Shown here: positions 36,533 to 45,632 of the stretch, piece after piece
Numbering within the stretch: position 1 is the first letter of the stretch
How the letters are laid out: every line of letters begins with the position of its first letter
Origin: an uncultured SAR86 cluster bacterium
Lineage (GTDB): Bacteria; Pseudomonadota; Gammaproteobacteria; Magnimaribacterales; Magnimaribacteraceae
Length of the DNA: 64,000 nt
Reading direction: 5' to 3'
Assembly: GCA_902604855.1 (NCBI GenBank)
Contig: CACLAF010000001.1
Coordinates: 1 to 64,000, forward strand
The notes under the pieces: model-generated
The model's database searches: none
Seen by the model: only the letters and a program-made list of their open reading frames with translations
What the model was told of the DNA's origin: nothing
Made by a program: the position numbers and the translations under genes

Positions 36533-36610
36533 TGGTCGGGACGGCTGGATTTGAACCAGCGACCACCACACCCCCAGTGTGGTGCGCTACCAAACTGCGC
36601 CACGCCCCGA
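36533..36610 (-). tRNA. tRNA-Pro (anticodon GGG), CCA encoded
   Basis: The minus strand begins TCGGGGC and ends GTCCCGA-CCA, a seven-pair acceptor stem. The D-stem GCGC, anticodon stem CCACA/TGTGG with loop CTGGGGG (anticodon GGG), and T-loop GGTTCAAATCC are all present. The 5' end is the base directly after the merR stop codon, so the tRNA is probably cut from the pheST-ihfA-merR transcript. Confidence 0.95.
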
Positions 36611-36934
36611 TTATTTTATTTCGATAAGAAGTCTTTCTAGATCTGCAAGCATACTTTGAATTCTTAAATCTTTCCTCTGTTCTTGAATAGAAGATTTTAA
36701 ATTTCTTTTTGCTCCAGCAATTGTCAAGCCGTCTTCATACAACAAAGAATATATCTGTTTGATAAGTTCAATATCATCTTTTTGATAATGCCTTCTATTC
36801 CCTTTACGAGTAAAGGGCTTTAAATCCTTAAATTCCTTTTCCCAAAACCTCAATGTATGAGCTTTTACTTTGCAAAGTTCAGCTACTTCTGTAATGGAGT
36901 AATATTTCTTCTCTTGATTTAGTACCTTACCCAT
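36611..36934 (-). CDS. MerR-family transcriptional regulator
   Basis: A protein of about 107 residues. [25 protein letters not shown] is the MerR winged helix-turn-helix and [21 protein letters not shown] continues it; a short coiled helix ends the protein, with no effector domain. This short MerR gene next to ihfA is the standard gammaproteobacterial arrangement. ATG at 36934 overlaps the ihfA reading frame by 8 bp; a TTG one codon earlier is possible. Target unknown. Confidence 0.88.
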   Translation of the reverse strand: MGKVLNQEKKYYSITEVAELCKVKAHTLRFWEKEFKDLKPFTRKGNRRHYQKDDIELIKQIYSLLYEDGLTIAGAKRNLKSSIQEQRKDLRIQSMLADLERLLIEIK

Positions 36935-37223
36935 CAAAAGAATTCATTTTTTGTCTTAGTTTATTCCCTGCTCTAAAAGTAACTACCCTTCTGGCACTAA
37001 TTATTGCATCTTCACCCGTTTTAGGGTTTCTTCCAGGTCTTGCTTTTTTATCTATTAATTCAAAATTGCCGAAACCAGATAATTTAACTTCTTCATTGTT
37101 AGTTAGAGTATCTCTAATTTCTTGAAAAAAGTCTTCTACCAGTTGCTTGCATTCACTTTTAGTAAGTCCAAGCTCATCATGAAGATGTTCGACAATATCT
37201 GCTTTAGTAATAGTTCTATTCAT
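36927..37223 (-). CDS. ihfA: Integration host factor subunit alpha
   Basis: A 98-residue HU/IHF DNA-bending protein. [21 protein letters not shown] and [24 protein letters not shown] (with the minor-groove intercalating Pro arm) and a C-terminal [11 protein letters not shown] are typical of IHF-alpha. The position just after pheT is conserved in gammaproteobacteria and confirms alpha rather than HU. It forms a heterodimer with IhfB, not in this window. Confidence 0.94.
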   Translation of the reverse strand: MNRTITKADIVEHLHDELGLTKSECKQLVEDFFQEIRDTLTNNEEVKLSGFGNFELIDKKARPGRNPKTGEDAIISARRVVTFRAGNKLRQKMNSFDG

Positions 37224-39257
37224 CTAGACTCTTAATTCTCCACCCAATTCTATTTTCATCGAGTTTACTATTCTTTCTACGGCGAAATCAATATCAGAAT
37301 CTTTGAGCGTCAGTTTCGCTGATTGCCAAGAAACTGAAACTGCAATGCTTTTTTTCTCTTCTTCTATGCCTTGCCCTTCATAAACATCGAATATTTCAAT
37401 ATCTTTAAAGAATTTTCCCGCTGAGGATTTAATAACATTCTCAATAGATGATGAAGCGATACTTTTATTTACGATAAAGGACAAATCTCTTGAGCTTGAA
37501 GGAAATTTTGAAAAATCTTTATAAGAGGATAAAACATTTTTTTCAAGACCATCAAGTTCTATAGAGAAAATATAGATATCTTCGTTTAGACCTAACCGAT
37601 CTAAGTAAGATGGTTGAAGAGAACCCATAAATCCAAGAATTTTATTATTTAATTTTATCAAGCTAGACATGCCAGGGTGTAAAAAATCTATTTTACAATT
37701 CTCGAATGTACTAGGTCCTTTGAATTCTGTTAAAAGATCTTGAACAACACCTTTTAAATCATAAAATGAAATATCTTTTGCTTTTTCTTTCCAGTTATCT
37801 TTATTAACTTTTCCATACATTAAACCGGCAAGAGTATTTTTTTCAGCAACTTCTTTAATATTTTTTAAAGAGAATGTATTTCCAATTTCAAATAGTCTCT
37901 GAGTATCTTGCCCATGATTGAGATTATGGAGAAAGGTACTCACCAAACCTGAAACAAGGTTTGTTCTCATAACAGACATATTCTGAGAAATGGGATTTTC
38001 AACTTCCAGAGCCGTTACTCCTTCGCCAAAAAGATCATGGTCTTCTCTGCTGATAAAAGAGTAGCTTATAATCTCATTGAAGCCTTTGGATGACAAAAGA
38101 TCACTCAAATGACTTTGTGAGTTTAGTTCTATTTTTTTGTAAACAGGACTTAGTGATAATTGCGGAAGAGAATCATAGCCTTCAAGCCTAGCTAACTCTT
38201 CAACCAAATCTGCTTCAATAGTTAGATCATATCTCCATGAAGGAGGAATGGCAGATATGGAGGTTTTCTTTAAGCTTTCAGGTGCAAAACCTAGTCCTTT
38301 AAAATATCTTAAAGCAACTTGTTTAGAAATCTTTGTTCCTAAAAGAGCATTTGATTTTTTTAAATCTAAATTTATTTTTGTTTGTTTCGGTAATTGATTC
38401 TTTAAAATTGATGAAGTGACTTCACTAAACCTCCCACCAACAGTATCTCTCAATAAAGTGGAGGCTCTATCGATAGCAATTTCTTGTATTTTATAATCCA
38501 CTCCCCTTTCAAATCTAAGAGATGCATCTGTTTGAAAGCCATAGCGTCTAGCCTTACCTCTTATTATGGAAGGTTTAAAAAAAGCACTCTCGAGGAATAT
38601 TGAATTTGTTGAGGCAGACACAGCAGATTCTTTTCCTCCCATAATCCCTGCAAATGCTACTGCACTTTGTTCATCAGATATGATCAGACACGAGTCATCA
38701 AGTACAAGTTCTTGATCATCTAAGAGCTTAATCTTTTCTTTATTAAATGCAGTTCTAACAGTTATATTTCCCCTTAGTTTATCTCGATCAAATGCATGTA
38801 AGGGCTGTCCAAGTTCAAGCAGAATATAGTTTGTGATGTCTACAACTGGATCAATTAGTTTTTGATCACTGAATTTGAGTCTTTCCGCTATTAAAGGCAA
38901 AGTCTTAGAATTAATAGAAATATCTCTTATGGTTCTTCCAAAATAAGATGGTGCCTCTGCGCAAGCTTTTACTTTTATGTCATCTTTAAAGGAACTCTCA
39001 ATAGAAGAAATATTTGGCAAACTTAATTTCAAATTATTTATTACAGATAACTCTCGAGCGATACCAAGAACACTAAAACAATCTCCTCGATTTGGCGTGA
39101 TGTCTAGCTTAATAATTGAGTCTTTGCCTGTAATTTTGGAACTTACATCTTCATAACCATCAACCTCTAGTCCGGCCATTGTCAGCTGCGAGCAAATAGT
39201 CTCCGTTGATATATCTATATCAATGAAATCTTTCAACCAATTCTTACTAAACTGCAT
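37224..39257 (-). CDS. pheT: Phenylalanyl-tRNA synthetase beta subunit lacking the EMAP-like domain
   Basis: A 677-residue PheT; family members are usually near 790. After the N-terminal SKNWLKDFIDIDIS...MAGLEVDGYE block the sequence moves within about 15 residues to LDITPNRGDCFSVLGIARE, so the roughly 110-residue tRNA-binding EMAP/B2 domain found in E. coli PheT is absent. The B3/B4 region, the B5 domain (WRYDLTIEADLVEELARLEGYDS), and the C-terminal FDX-ACB anticodon domain (KFPSSSRDLSFIV) are present. It is the normal partner of PheS 1 bp upstream, and no frameshift is seen. Confidence 0.93.
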   Translation of the reverse strand: MQFSKNWLKDFIDIDISTETICSQLTMAGLEVDGYEDVSSKITGKDSIIKLDITPNRGDCFSVLGIARELSVINNLKLSLPNISSIESSFKDDIKVKACAEAPSYFGRTIRDISINSKTLPLIAERLKFSDQKLIDPVVDITNYILLELGQPLHAFDRDKLRGNITVRTAFNKEKIKLLDDQELVLDDSCLIISDEQSAVAFAGIMGGKESAVSASTNSIFLESAFFKPSIIRGKARRYGFQTDASLRFERGVDYKIQEIAIDRASTLLRDTVGGRFSEVTSSILKNQLPKQTKINLDLKKSNALLGTKISKQVALRYFKGLGFAPESLKKTSISAIPPSWRYDLTIEADLVEELARLEGYDSLPQLSLSPVYKKIELNSQSHLSDLLSSKGFNEIISYSFISREDHDLFGEGVTALEVENPISQNMSVMRTNLVSGLVSTFLHNLNHGQDTQRLFEIGNTFSLKNIKEVAEKNTLAGLMYGKVNKDNWKEKAKDISFYDLKGVVQDLLTEFKGPSTFENCKIDFLHPGMSSLIKLNNKILGFMGSLQPSYLDRLGLNEDIYIFSIELDGLEKNVLSSYKDFSKFPSSSRDLSFIVNKSIASSSIENVIKSSAGKFFKDIEIFDVYEGQGIEEEKKSIAVSVSWQSAKLTLKDSDIDFAVERIVNSMKIELGGELRV

Positions 39258-39258
39258 A

Positions 39259-40254
39259 CTAAAATTGATCTAAAAAGCGAATATCATTTTCAAAAAAAGC
39301 CCTTAGGTCTGGGATGTTATATTTCAGCATAGCCATTCTTTCAACGCCTAATCCAAATGCAAATCCACTGTATTTTTTAGTATCAACACCGACGCTCTTC
39401 AGAACATTTGGGTGGACCATACCGCATCCTAGTACCTCTAACCAATTATCTTTCCATCTTATATCCACTTCAGCGGAGGGTTCTGTAAAGGGAAAATATG
39501 AGGGCCTAAATCTCAACTCGACCTCTTCTCCAAAGAAATCAGTTAAAAAATCATTCAATAAACCTTTTAGTTGAGCAAATGAGGCTCCCTCTTCAACTAC
39601 AAGCCCTTCTATCTGATGAAACATAGGAGTATGAGTTAAATCTGAGTCTTTTCTATAAACTTTTCCTGGGCAAATGATCCTATGTGGAGCCTCACTCTTT
39701 TCCATGGTCCTTATTTGAACTGGAGAAGTATGAGTTCTTAATAATCCCTCATTATTAAGGTAAAAAGTATCATGCATGTCTTTTGCAGGATGATCTTCAG
39801 GAACATTTAAAGCTTCAAAATTATAGTAATCTATTTCAGCTTCAGGCCCAGCCTCGACATCAAAACCCATTCGTTCAAAAAAATCGCAAACATCACGGAT
39901 AGTTCGTGTTACGGGATGGATAGATCCTTTTTTATTGCTAAATCCAGGAAGACTAATATCAAGCTTATCCTTTTCTAATCTTGATAGATTGGCTTTATCG
40001 TTAAACAAAGAGCTAGTGAGAGCATAGTTTTTCTCTAAATCACCTTTTAAATTATTAAGGAGTTTTCCGGCCTCCTTTCGTTTCTCTTGAGGCAAAGATC
40101 CTAGAGACTTCAAAAGAAGATTAACTTCACCTTTTTTTCCTAAATAAGAACGATAAATATTATCGAGTTCCGACTTATCATTAGCCGAGCCGAATTCGGT
40201 CTTAGCGTTTGATTCTAAATCAGATATTTTCTTTTTGAGAGAGTCTAAGTTCAT
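39259..40254 (-). CDS. pheS: Phenylalanyl-tRNA synthetase alpha subunit
   Basis: A 331-residue catalytic subunit of PheRS. The N-terminal coiled coil (about 1-90) is followed by class II motifs: HPVTRTIRDVCDFFERMGF, the motif 2 loop around YRKDSDLTHTPMFHQIEGL, and motif 3 FAFGLGVERMAMLKY. It charges tRNA-Phe together with PheT. It follows rplT by 63 bp; no phenylalanine-rich leader peptide or attenuator was seen in that gap. Confidence 0.96.
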   Translation of the reverse strand: MNLDSLKKKISDLESNAKTEFGSANDKSELDNIYRSYLGKKGEVNLLLKSLGSLPQEKRKEAGKLLNNLKGDLEKNYALTSSLFNDKANLSRLEKDKLDISLPGFSNKKGSIHPVTRTIRDVCDFFERMGFDVEAGPEAEIDYYNFEALNVPEDHPAKDMHDTFYLNNEGLLRTHTSPVQIRTMEKSEAPHRIICPGKVYRKDSDLTHTPMFHQIEGLVVEEGASFAQLKGLLNDFLTDFFGEEVELRFRPSYFPFTEPSAEVDIRWKDNWLEVLGCGMVHPNVLKSVGVDTKKYSGFAFGLGVERMAMLKYNIPDLRAFFENDIRFLDQF

Positions 40255-40317
40255 GATCTAACTATACTTTAGACCATTATACTAATAATAGGTTGGAGCT
40301 TATTAAGAGAATTTTAA

Positions 40318-40677
40318 TTAAGCTGCTAAATTTGATTTAGCTTGTTCTGCTATTAAAGAAAATGCTTCCTTATCGTTGACAGCAAGACTAGCCAGAACTT
40401 TTCTGTCCAAATCTATATTGGCCTTTTTTAATCCAGCTATAAGCTGACTGTAAGTAATACCATTATCTCTAGCAGCAGCATTGATTCTTACAATCCATAA
40501 AGAACGAAACACTCTCTTCTTTACTCTTCTATCTCTATAGGCATATTGGCCAGCGCGCATAACAGCTTGCTTTGCTACCTTATATGTTCTGCTCCTAGCA
40601 CCTCTGAAGCCCTTAGCTTGCTTAAGTACTTTTTTATGCCTAGCCTTTGCTTGGACCCCTCTTTTTACTCTTGCCAT
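40318..40677 (-). CDS. rplT: 50S ribosomal protein L20
   Basis: A 119-residue basic protein with [23 protein letters not shown] and [23 protein letters not shown], the L20 signature. It binds 23S rRNA early in 50S assembly and, in E. coli, represses the rpmI-rplT messages through a leader pseudoknot. It is 9 bp from rpmI. Confidence 0.97.
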   Translation of the reverse strand: MARVKRGVQAKARHKKVLKQAKGFRGARSRTYKVAKQAVMRAGQYAYRDRRVKKRVFRSLWIVRINAAARDNGITYSQLIAGLKKANIDLDRKVLASLAVNDKEAFSLIAEQAKSNLAA

Positions 40678-40686
40678 TATTTTCTC

Positions 40687-40884
40687 TTAAGTTTTAATTT
40701 TTAACATCTTATCGACAAGCTGTTGATCGCCTTTAGCTATCTCTGTTGTGCCTCTAAGTTGTCTCTTTCTTTTAGTTTTCATTTTGGTGAGAATATGACT
40801 CTTATTGGCTTTTTTTCTTTTCAGCCCAGAACCTGTGCTCTTGAACCTTTTACTCGCTCCACTATGTACTTTTAATTTACTCAT
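40687..40884 (-). CDS. rpmI: 50S ribosomal protein L35
   Basis: A 65-residue, lysine/arginine-rich protein with KLKVHSGASKRFKSTGSGLKRKKANKSH and KTKRKRQLRGT, matching L35. It lies 2 bp from infC and 9 bp from rplT in the conserved operon. Confidence 0.96.
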   Translation of the reverse strand: MSKLKVHSGASKRFKSTGSGLKRKKANKSHILTKMKTKRKRQLRGTTEIAKGDQQLVDKMLKIKT

Positions 40885-40886
40885 AA

Positions 40887-41429
40887 TTAATTTTTCTTGT
40901 TGGGGGCCATCATCATGACTAGTTGTCTTCCCTCTAAAGTTGGAAATTGTTCAACACTCGCCATACTCTCTAGATCAGATTCAACTCTTTTTAAAAGCTC
41001 CATGCCTATCTGTTGATGGGCCATTTCTCTGCCTCTGAATCTTAATGTAATTTTTGCTTTGTCTCCATTTTCTATAAAACTTTTAATTTTATTTACTTTT
41101 ATCTCATAGTCATTTTTTTCAGTTACAGGTCTAAATTTTATTTCTTTTATTTGTTGTCTTTTTTGTTTCTTTTTTGAAGCAGCCTTTTGTTTTTTTGCAT
41201 CAAAAATATGTTTGCCATGATTAAGAAGCCTGCAAACTAAAGGGTCACCTTCCTTAGCCATTTGAACTAAATCTAGATCTGCTTCTTCAGCTTTCTTAAG
41301 AGCCTCAGATAAACTTAAAATTCCTAATTGTTCTCCCGTTTCACTAATGAGTCTGACTTTATCTGCCTTTATTTCACCATTTATAGGTAAGCGTTTTTCA
41401 GACTTCTTAAAAGATTTTCTTTGAGCTAT
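40887..41429 (-). CDS. infC: Translation initiation factor IF-3, AUA start
   Basis: The full protein is 180 residues, 56 longer than the part starting at the first ATG (41261). Upstream of that ATG the same frame encodes KRLPINGEIKADKVRLI and ETGEQLGILSLSEALKKAEE, the IF-3 N-terminal domain, without a stop. No ATG, GTG or TTG suits the start: the frame begins ATA-GCT-CAA-AGA at 41429, and AGGAG lies 6 bases before ATA. The C-terminal domain carries RFRGREMAHQQIG. Use of an AUU-class codon fits IF-3 autoregulation. It follows thrS with 16 bp between them. Confidence 0.93.
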   Translation of the reverse strand: MAQRKSFKKSEKRLPINGEIKADKVRLISETGEQLGILSLSEALKKAEEADLDLVQMAKEGDPLVCRLLNHGKHIFDAKKQKAASKKKQKRQQIKEIKFRPVTEKNDYEIKVNKIKSFIENGDKAKITLRFRGREMAHQQIGMELLKRVESDLESMASVEQFPTLEGRQLVMMMAPNKKN

Positions 41430-41435
41430 GTGATT

Positions 41436-41440
41436 CTCCT
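41436..41440 (-). promoter_or_regulatory. Ribosome-binding site of infC
   Basis: AGGAG on the minus strand, 6 bases before the proposed ATA start at 41429. It lies between the thrS stop (41446) and infC, and together with the IF-3 N-terminal coding sequence it fixes the noncanonical start. Confidence 0.8.
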
Positions 41441-41445
41441 ATTAA

Positions 41446-43371
41446 CTATATTTTCTCATCCACTACATTCTGAAGTTTTTGGATGAAGTTATCAATCGAC
41501 ATTTCTCCAAGATCTTCTCCTCCTCTAGCTCGAACAGAAATCGTATTATTTTCCATCTCCCTGTTACCCGCTATCAAAAGAAAAGGTGTCTTCTGCATAG
41601 AGTGGTCGCGAATTTTATAAGTGATCTTCTCATTCCTCAAGTCCGAATGAGCCCTAAATCCATTTTTTTTCAATAAATCACCTAATTTTGAGCAATATTC
41701 GGCTTGTTTGTCAGTAATATTAAGAATTTCCACCTGAATTGGTGACAACCAAGTTGGTAGTGCACCACCATAATGTTCGATGAGAACTCCTAAAAATCTT
41801 TCAAATGAACCAAGAACAGCTCTATGAATCATGACAGGATGGTATCTTTCACTATCGGAACCGACAAACTTAGCATCTAATCTCTCAGGTAAAATGAAGT
41901 CTGCTTGAAAAGTACCACATTGCCATTCTCTACCCAAAGCATCGATCAGAACAAAATCTAATTTGGGACCATAGAAAGCTCCATCTCCTTCCACTATTTC
42001 ATAAGGTAAATTGAGGTTTTTTATAGCACTCTCTAATGCAAGCTCTGCTTTATCCCAAACTTCTTCTGAACCAGCTCTTATCTCGGGTCTGGTTGAAAGT
42101 TTTATTTCAAATGCATCAAATCCTAATTGAGAATATATATCAGACAGTAATTCTATAAATTTTTTCGTCTCATCCTGAATTTGGTCCTCTGTGCAAAAAA
42201 TATGCCCATCATCTTGAGTAAATCCTCGGACTCTCATCAGGCCATGTAGAGTTCCAGAAGCTTCATATCTATGGCATGAACCAAATTCAGAAAATCTTAT
42301 AGGCAAGTCTTTATAAGATCTTAGGCCTTGATTAAATATTTGAACATGACAAGGACAATTCATTGGCTTTAGAGCATTTGTTCTCTTTTCGTTTGCATGA
42401 TCATCATCGATTTCCGTAATAAACATATTTTCTCGATATTTATCCCAGTGTCCGGAAGCCTCCCATAACTTTCTATCAACAATTTGAGGAGTATTGATTT
42501 CTTGATAATCATATTCGTCTTGTTTAATTTTTATAAAGTCTTTTAAGGCCGAATAAATAGACCATCCCTTAGGATGCCAAAAAACCATACCGGGTGCCTC
42601 TTCTTGAAAATGAAATAAATCTAGTTGTCTTCCTAATTTCCTATGGTCTCTCTTTTCTGCTTCTTCCTGCTGGAGGATGTAATTCTCCAAGTCTTTTGAA
42701 CTTGGCCAAGCTGTTCCGTATATTCTTTGAAGCATTTCATTTTTGGAGTCTCCCCTCCAATAAGCACCTGATACTTTAGTAAGCTTAAAGGCCTGTAGGT
42801 GTCGCATATTGGTTACATGGGGACCTCTGCACATATCTATATATTCTTCATGATGATATAACGCTATTACTTCATCATCAGGTATTTCTTCTGCTAGGTT
42901 TACTTTATAAGGTTCATTTCTATCTTTGAAAGTCTTGATAGCTTTTTTTTGTGATACTACTTCTCTCCTGACATCATATTTAGTCTTAGCGAGCTTTTTC
43001 ATTCTCTTCTCGATAGCTTCTAAGTCTTCATCTGATAGATTTTTATCGAGTTTGATATCGTAATAAAACCCGTCTTTAATTACTGGACCTATTGCCATTT
43101 GGGCCTTTGGATAAAGCTGTTTAAGGGCATGAGCCAATAGATGTGCGCATGAGTGTCTGACTATCTCAAGGCCTTCATCATCTTTTATTGTTAAGATTTC
43201 TACGCTGCAATCGTTGGAAATAATTTCTGACCCGTCAACTAATTTACCATCGATTTTTCCTGCTACAGCAGCTTTTGCAAGGCCTGAACCAATGTCTTTA
43301 GCGATATCATCGATACTTAAGGGATTATCGAAATTTCTTATGGAATTATCTGGAAGTTTTATAGAAGGCAT
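41446..43371 (-). CDS. thrS: Threonyl-tRNA synthetase
   Basis: A 641-residue class II synthetase with all domains: N-terminal TGS, the editing domain with [16 protein letters not shown] (the zinc-like HXXXH) and the [10 protein letters not shown] segment, catalytic motif 2 region [34 protein letters not shown], motif 3 [21 protein letters not shown] and a C-terminal anticodon-binding domain. It charges tRNA-Thr. A hairpin resembling a tRNA-Thr anticodon arm lies just upstream of its ATG. It is the first gene of the thrS-infC-rpmI-rplT-pheST-ihfA series. Confidence 0.97.
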   Translation of the reverse strand: MPSIKLPDNSIRNFDNPLSIDDIAKDIGSGLAKAAVAGKIDGKLVDGSEIISNDCSVEILTIKDDEGLEIVRHSCAHLLAHALKQLYPKAQMAIGPVIKDGFYYDIKLDKNLSDEDLEAIEKRMKKLAKTKYDVRREVVSQKKAIKTFKDRNEPYKVNLAEEIPDDEVIALYHHEEYIDMCRGPHVTNMRHLQAFKLTKVSGAYWRGDSKNEMLQRIYGTAWPSSKDLENYILQQEEAEKRDHRKLGRQLDLFHFQEEAPGMVFWHPKGWSIYSALKDFIKIKQDEYDYQEINTPQIVDRKLWEASGHWDKYRENMFITEIDDDHANEKRTNALKPMNCPCHVQIFNQGLRSYKDLPIRFSEFGSCHRYEASGTLHGLMRVRGFTQDDGHIFCTEDQIQDETKKFIELLSDIYSQLGFDAFEIKLSTRPEIRAGSEEVWDKAELALESAIKNLNLPYEIVEGDGAFYGPKLDFVLIDALGREWQCGTFQADFILPERLDAKFVGSDSERYHPVMIHRAVLGSFERFLGVLIEHYGGALPTWLSPIQVEILNITDKQAEYCSKLGDLLKKNGFRAHSDLRNEKITYKIRDHSMQKTPFLLIAGNREMENNTISVRARGGEDLGEMSIDNFIQKLQNVVDEKI

Positions 43372-43379
43372 ATTCAGTG

Positions 43380-43400
43380 GTGACCTATACTAAAGGTCAC
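43380..43400 (-). promoter_or_regulatory. thrS leader hairpin resembling a tRNA-Thr anticodon arm
   Basis: On the thrS mRNA strand GTGACCT, a seven-base loop TTAGTAT, and AGGTCAC form a perfect seven-pair stem. With U at loop position 2, the middle triplet is AGU, giving G35 and U36, the threonine identity pair. The 3' arm contains AGG, the only ribosome-binding-site-like sequence near the ATG, 12 bases away. Protein binding here could block initiation, as in E. coli thrS. Confidence 0.5.
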
Positions 43401-43438
43401 TTGTAATTAAAAAAAAACATTGTAATAGATATTTTGAT

Positions 43439-44041
43439 TTAAGGCGACAAAAGTACCTTTTTCCATTCACTTCCTTGTTTTTTATATAGCTCTCTTATGT
43501 GTAACCTATTCTTTTGATCTACCCAAAATTCTATGGACTCTGGCTCTACTATGAATCCTCCCCATCTTTGTGGTCTCGTTATATCTCTTCCATTATTATT
43601 CGATTCAAATTCCTGAGACCGGTCAACTAATGATTCATATGTATCTATTTCTTCACTTTGCAAGGAAACAGAGGCTGAAATCTGCGAACCTCTTGGTCTT
43701 GAAGAAAAATATTCATCATTTTCTTCTTCGCTTGCTTTGGAGCATTTACCTTCTATTCTGATCTGTTTATTTGTTTTCGCCCACCAGAAATTTAAGGCAA
43801 CATATGGTGATTCGATAATCTGCTTTCCCTTATTGCCATCATAGTCAGTAAAGAAAACAAATCCTTCTTGGCCTATTCTCTTTAGTAAGACCATTCTTGA
43901 AGACGGTTTGCCATCAAAATTTATTGAGGAAATATTCATGGCATGTGGTAATGCAACGCCATTTTGCTGAGCTTCTTTAATCCATTCATGTACCTTACTT
44001 ATTGGTTCCAGAAGATTATGTGAGGCCTGATATAGTTCCAT
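43439..44041 (-). CDS. pdxH: Pyridoxamine/pyridoxine 5'-phosphate oxidase
   Basis: A 200-residue FMN-dependent oxidase making pyridoxal phosphate. RMVLLKRIGQEGFVFFTDY, SPYVALNFWWAKTNKQIRIEGKC, SSRPRGSQISASVS and RPQRWGGFIVEPESIEFWVDQKNRLHIRE follow the PdxH pattern of FMN- and PNP-binding residues. Its ATG follows directly after the DoxX stop codon (TAAATG), so the two are coupled. The C-terminal RLHIRE site is complete. Confidence 0.94.
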   Translation of the reverse strand: MELYQASHNLLEPISKVHEWIKEAQQNGVALPHAMNISSINFDGKPSSRMVLLKRIGQEGFVFFTDYDGNKGKQIIESPYVALNFWWAKTNKQIRIEGKCSKASEEENDEYFSSRPRGSQISASVSLQSEEIDTYESLVDRSQEFESNNNGRDITRPQRWGGFIVEPESIEFWVDQKNRLHIRELYKKQGSEWKKVLLSP

Positions 44042-44482
44042 TTATTTATTACTTGATACCCAATAATCAAGGCTCAAATATTTTCCTCCGCCAAAACATA
44101 ATAAAGTAAGAAGCATCAATGAATAAATAGCAGCAAATTCAATACCATTTGCTTCATGAGGCCACCCATTTTGCCAATGCACAAGATATCCAGCAAAGAA
44201 CATAACAACTAAAAGTGGAACTGAAGACCACCTAACAAATAGACCTACTAGAATTAATGCTGCGCCTCCAGCTTCTGTGACAATCACTAACCAAGTAAAT
44301 ATATCTGGAAGGGGCACTCCGAGTGTTCCCAAATAACCCGAAAACTTATCAAAAGAATCTATTTTATTTATCCCAGCAAACCAAAGTACATAAAAAAGAT
44401 AGAGCCTTATCAGGAATAAGGGTAAAAACTCCAAGCTTTCAAAGCTCTTCAATGTATTATGAATTCTAGATAAAAATTTCAT
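44042..44482 (-). CDS. DoxX-family membrane protein
   Basis: A 146-residue protein with four hydrophobic helices; GYLGTLGVPLPDIFTWLVIVTEAGGAALILVGLFVRW is the DoxX-like core. It lies between a FabH-like gene (1 bp upstream) and pdxH, on one transcript. The biochemical role is unknown; some DoxX proteins take part in sulfur or quinone redox chemistry. Confidence 0.83.
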   Translation of the reverse strand: MKFLSRIHNTLKSFESLEFLPLFLIRLYLFYVLWFAGINKIDSFDKFSGYLGTLGVPLPDIFTWLVIVTEAGGAALILVGLFVRWSSVPLLVVMFFAGYLVHWQNGWPHEANGIEFAAIYSLMLLTLLCFGGGKYLSLDYWVSSNK

Positions 44483-44483
44483 A

Positions 44484-45596
44484 TTAAATCTTTTGTAAAA
44501 TTACACTTCCAACTGAGTATCCAGCTCCAAAAGAACTTATAACTCCAATTTCATTGGATACAAAGTCACCTTTTGTTTGGTGAAAGGCTATTATAGAGCC
44601 AGCTGAACTAGTATTAGCATAATCATTCAAAATAATTGGCATTTCTTGTTCGTCAGGCTCTCTTCCGAAGAGTTTCTTAGCAATTAGCTGGTTCATACTT
44701 AAATTTGCCTGATGAAGCCATAATCTTTTTACTTCTTGTATGTCAATATCTAGATTACTTAAATGACCAGCAATATGAGTCTGGACCATAGGAACAACTT
44801 CTTTGAAAACACTCCTACCTTTCTGGATGAATAATTTGTCAGGAGCGTTGGGGTCAGAGTTTTCAGGTAAATTCAAAAATCCAAAGTTATTTCGTATATT
44901 GTTTGAGAACTGTGTCTTTAGGCTTGTTCCAAGAATTTTAAAGGCAGACTGGGAGTTACTATCTCTTTCAAGGATAACGGCAGTTGCTGCATCTCCGAAT
45001 ATGAAATGTGCATCTCTATCTTTGAAGTTTAAATGTCCTGAACAAATTTCTGGATTAACTACTAGGACCTTATCCGCAAGACCTGATTGAATATCATTGT
45101 AGGCATTTTGTATGGAGAATGTTGCCGATGAACACGCGACATTCATATCATATGCGTAGCCAGAAATTCCAAGTTCATGCTGAACCTCTATAGCTACAGC
45201 CGGATATGCTCTTTGAAGATTTGAACAACCGCATATGACCGCATCGATATCGGAAGAGTTTATTCCTGATTGTTTTATGGCTTCCTCAGAAGCTTTTATT
45301 GCCATCTCAGCAAGAATAGAAACCTCGGAATTAGATCTTTCTTTCAATTTAGGTCTCATTCTAGTTACATCAAGTATTCCTTCTTTATCTTGAACATATC
45401 TTTGCTCAATGCCAGAAGCTTTTTTTATGAACTCACTGCTTGATGGTACTAAAGCATCGATAGCACCAGAATCTATTTGATCCTTATATTCTTCATTAAA
45501 ATTTATGACGTACTGATTGAAACTTTGGACTAGTTCGTCATTGGTTATGGACTCTTTAGGAGTGAATAGACCTGTACCTGAAATAATTACTGACAT
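44484..45596 (-). CDS. 3-oxoacyl-ACP synthase III-like protein (FabH family)
   Basis: A 370-residue thiolase-fold condensing enzyme. NVACSSATFSIQ places the nucleophile at about Cys155, LWLHQANLSMNQLI supplies the histidine, and NDYANTSSAGSIIAFHQ the asparagine, so the FabH triad is complete. The length exceeds housekeeping FabH (about 320), with an insertion around residues 25-55, hinting at a specialised ketosynthase III. No fab genes flank it. Acyl primer unknown. Confidence 0.82.
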   Translation of the reverse strand: MSVIISGTGLFTPKESITNDELVQSFNQYVINFNEEYKDQIDSGAIDALVPSSSEFIKKASGIEQRYVQDKEGILDVTRMRPKLKERSNSEVSILAEMAIKASEEAIKQSGINSSDIDAVICGCSNLQRAYPAVAIEVQHELGISGYAYDMNVACSSATFSIQNAYNDIQSGLADKVLVVNPEICSGHLNFKDRDAHFIFGDAATAVILERDSNSQSAFKILGTSLKTQFSNNIRNNFGFLNLPENSDPNAPDKLFIQKGRSVFKEVVPMVQTHIAGHLSNLDIDIQEVKRLWLHQANLSMNQLIAKKLFGREPDEQEMPIILNDYANTSSAGSIIAFHQTKGDFVSNEIGVISSFGAGYSVGSVILQKI

Positions 45597-45632
45597 CTAG
45601 ACAGATAATAAGGGAAATAAAATTGGAAATCT

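Noticed and set aside
36372-36593. 73-codon minus-strand reading frame
   Set aside because: It runs through the tRNA-Pro gene and shares the frame region of the real 105-residue gene; it is a shadow.
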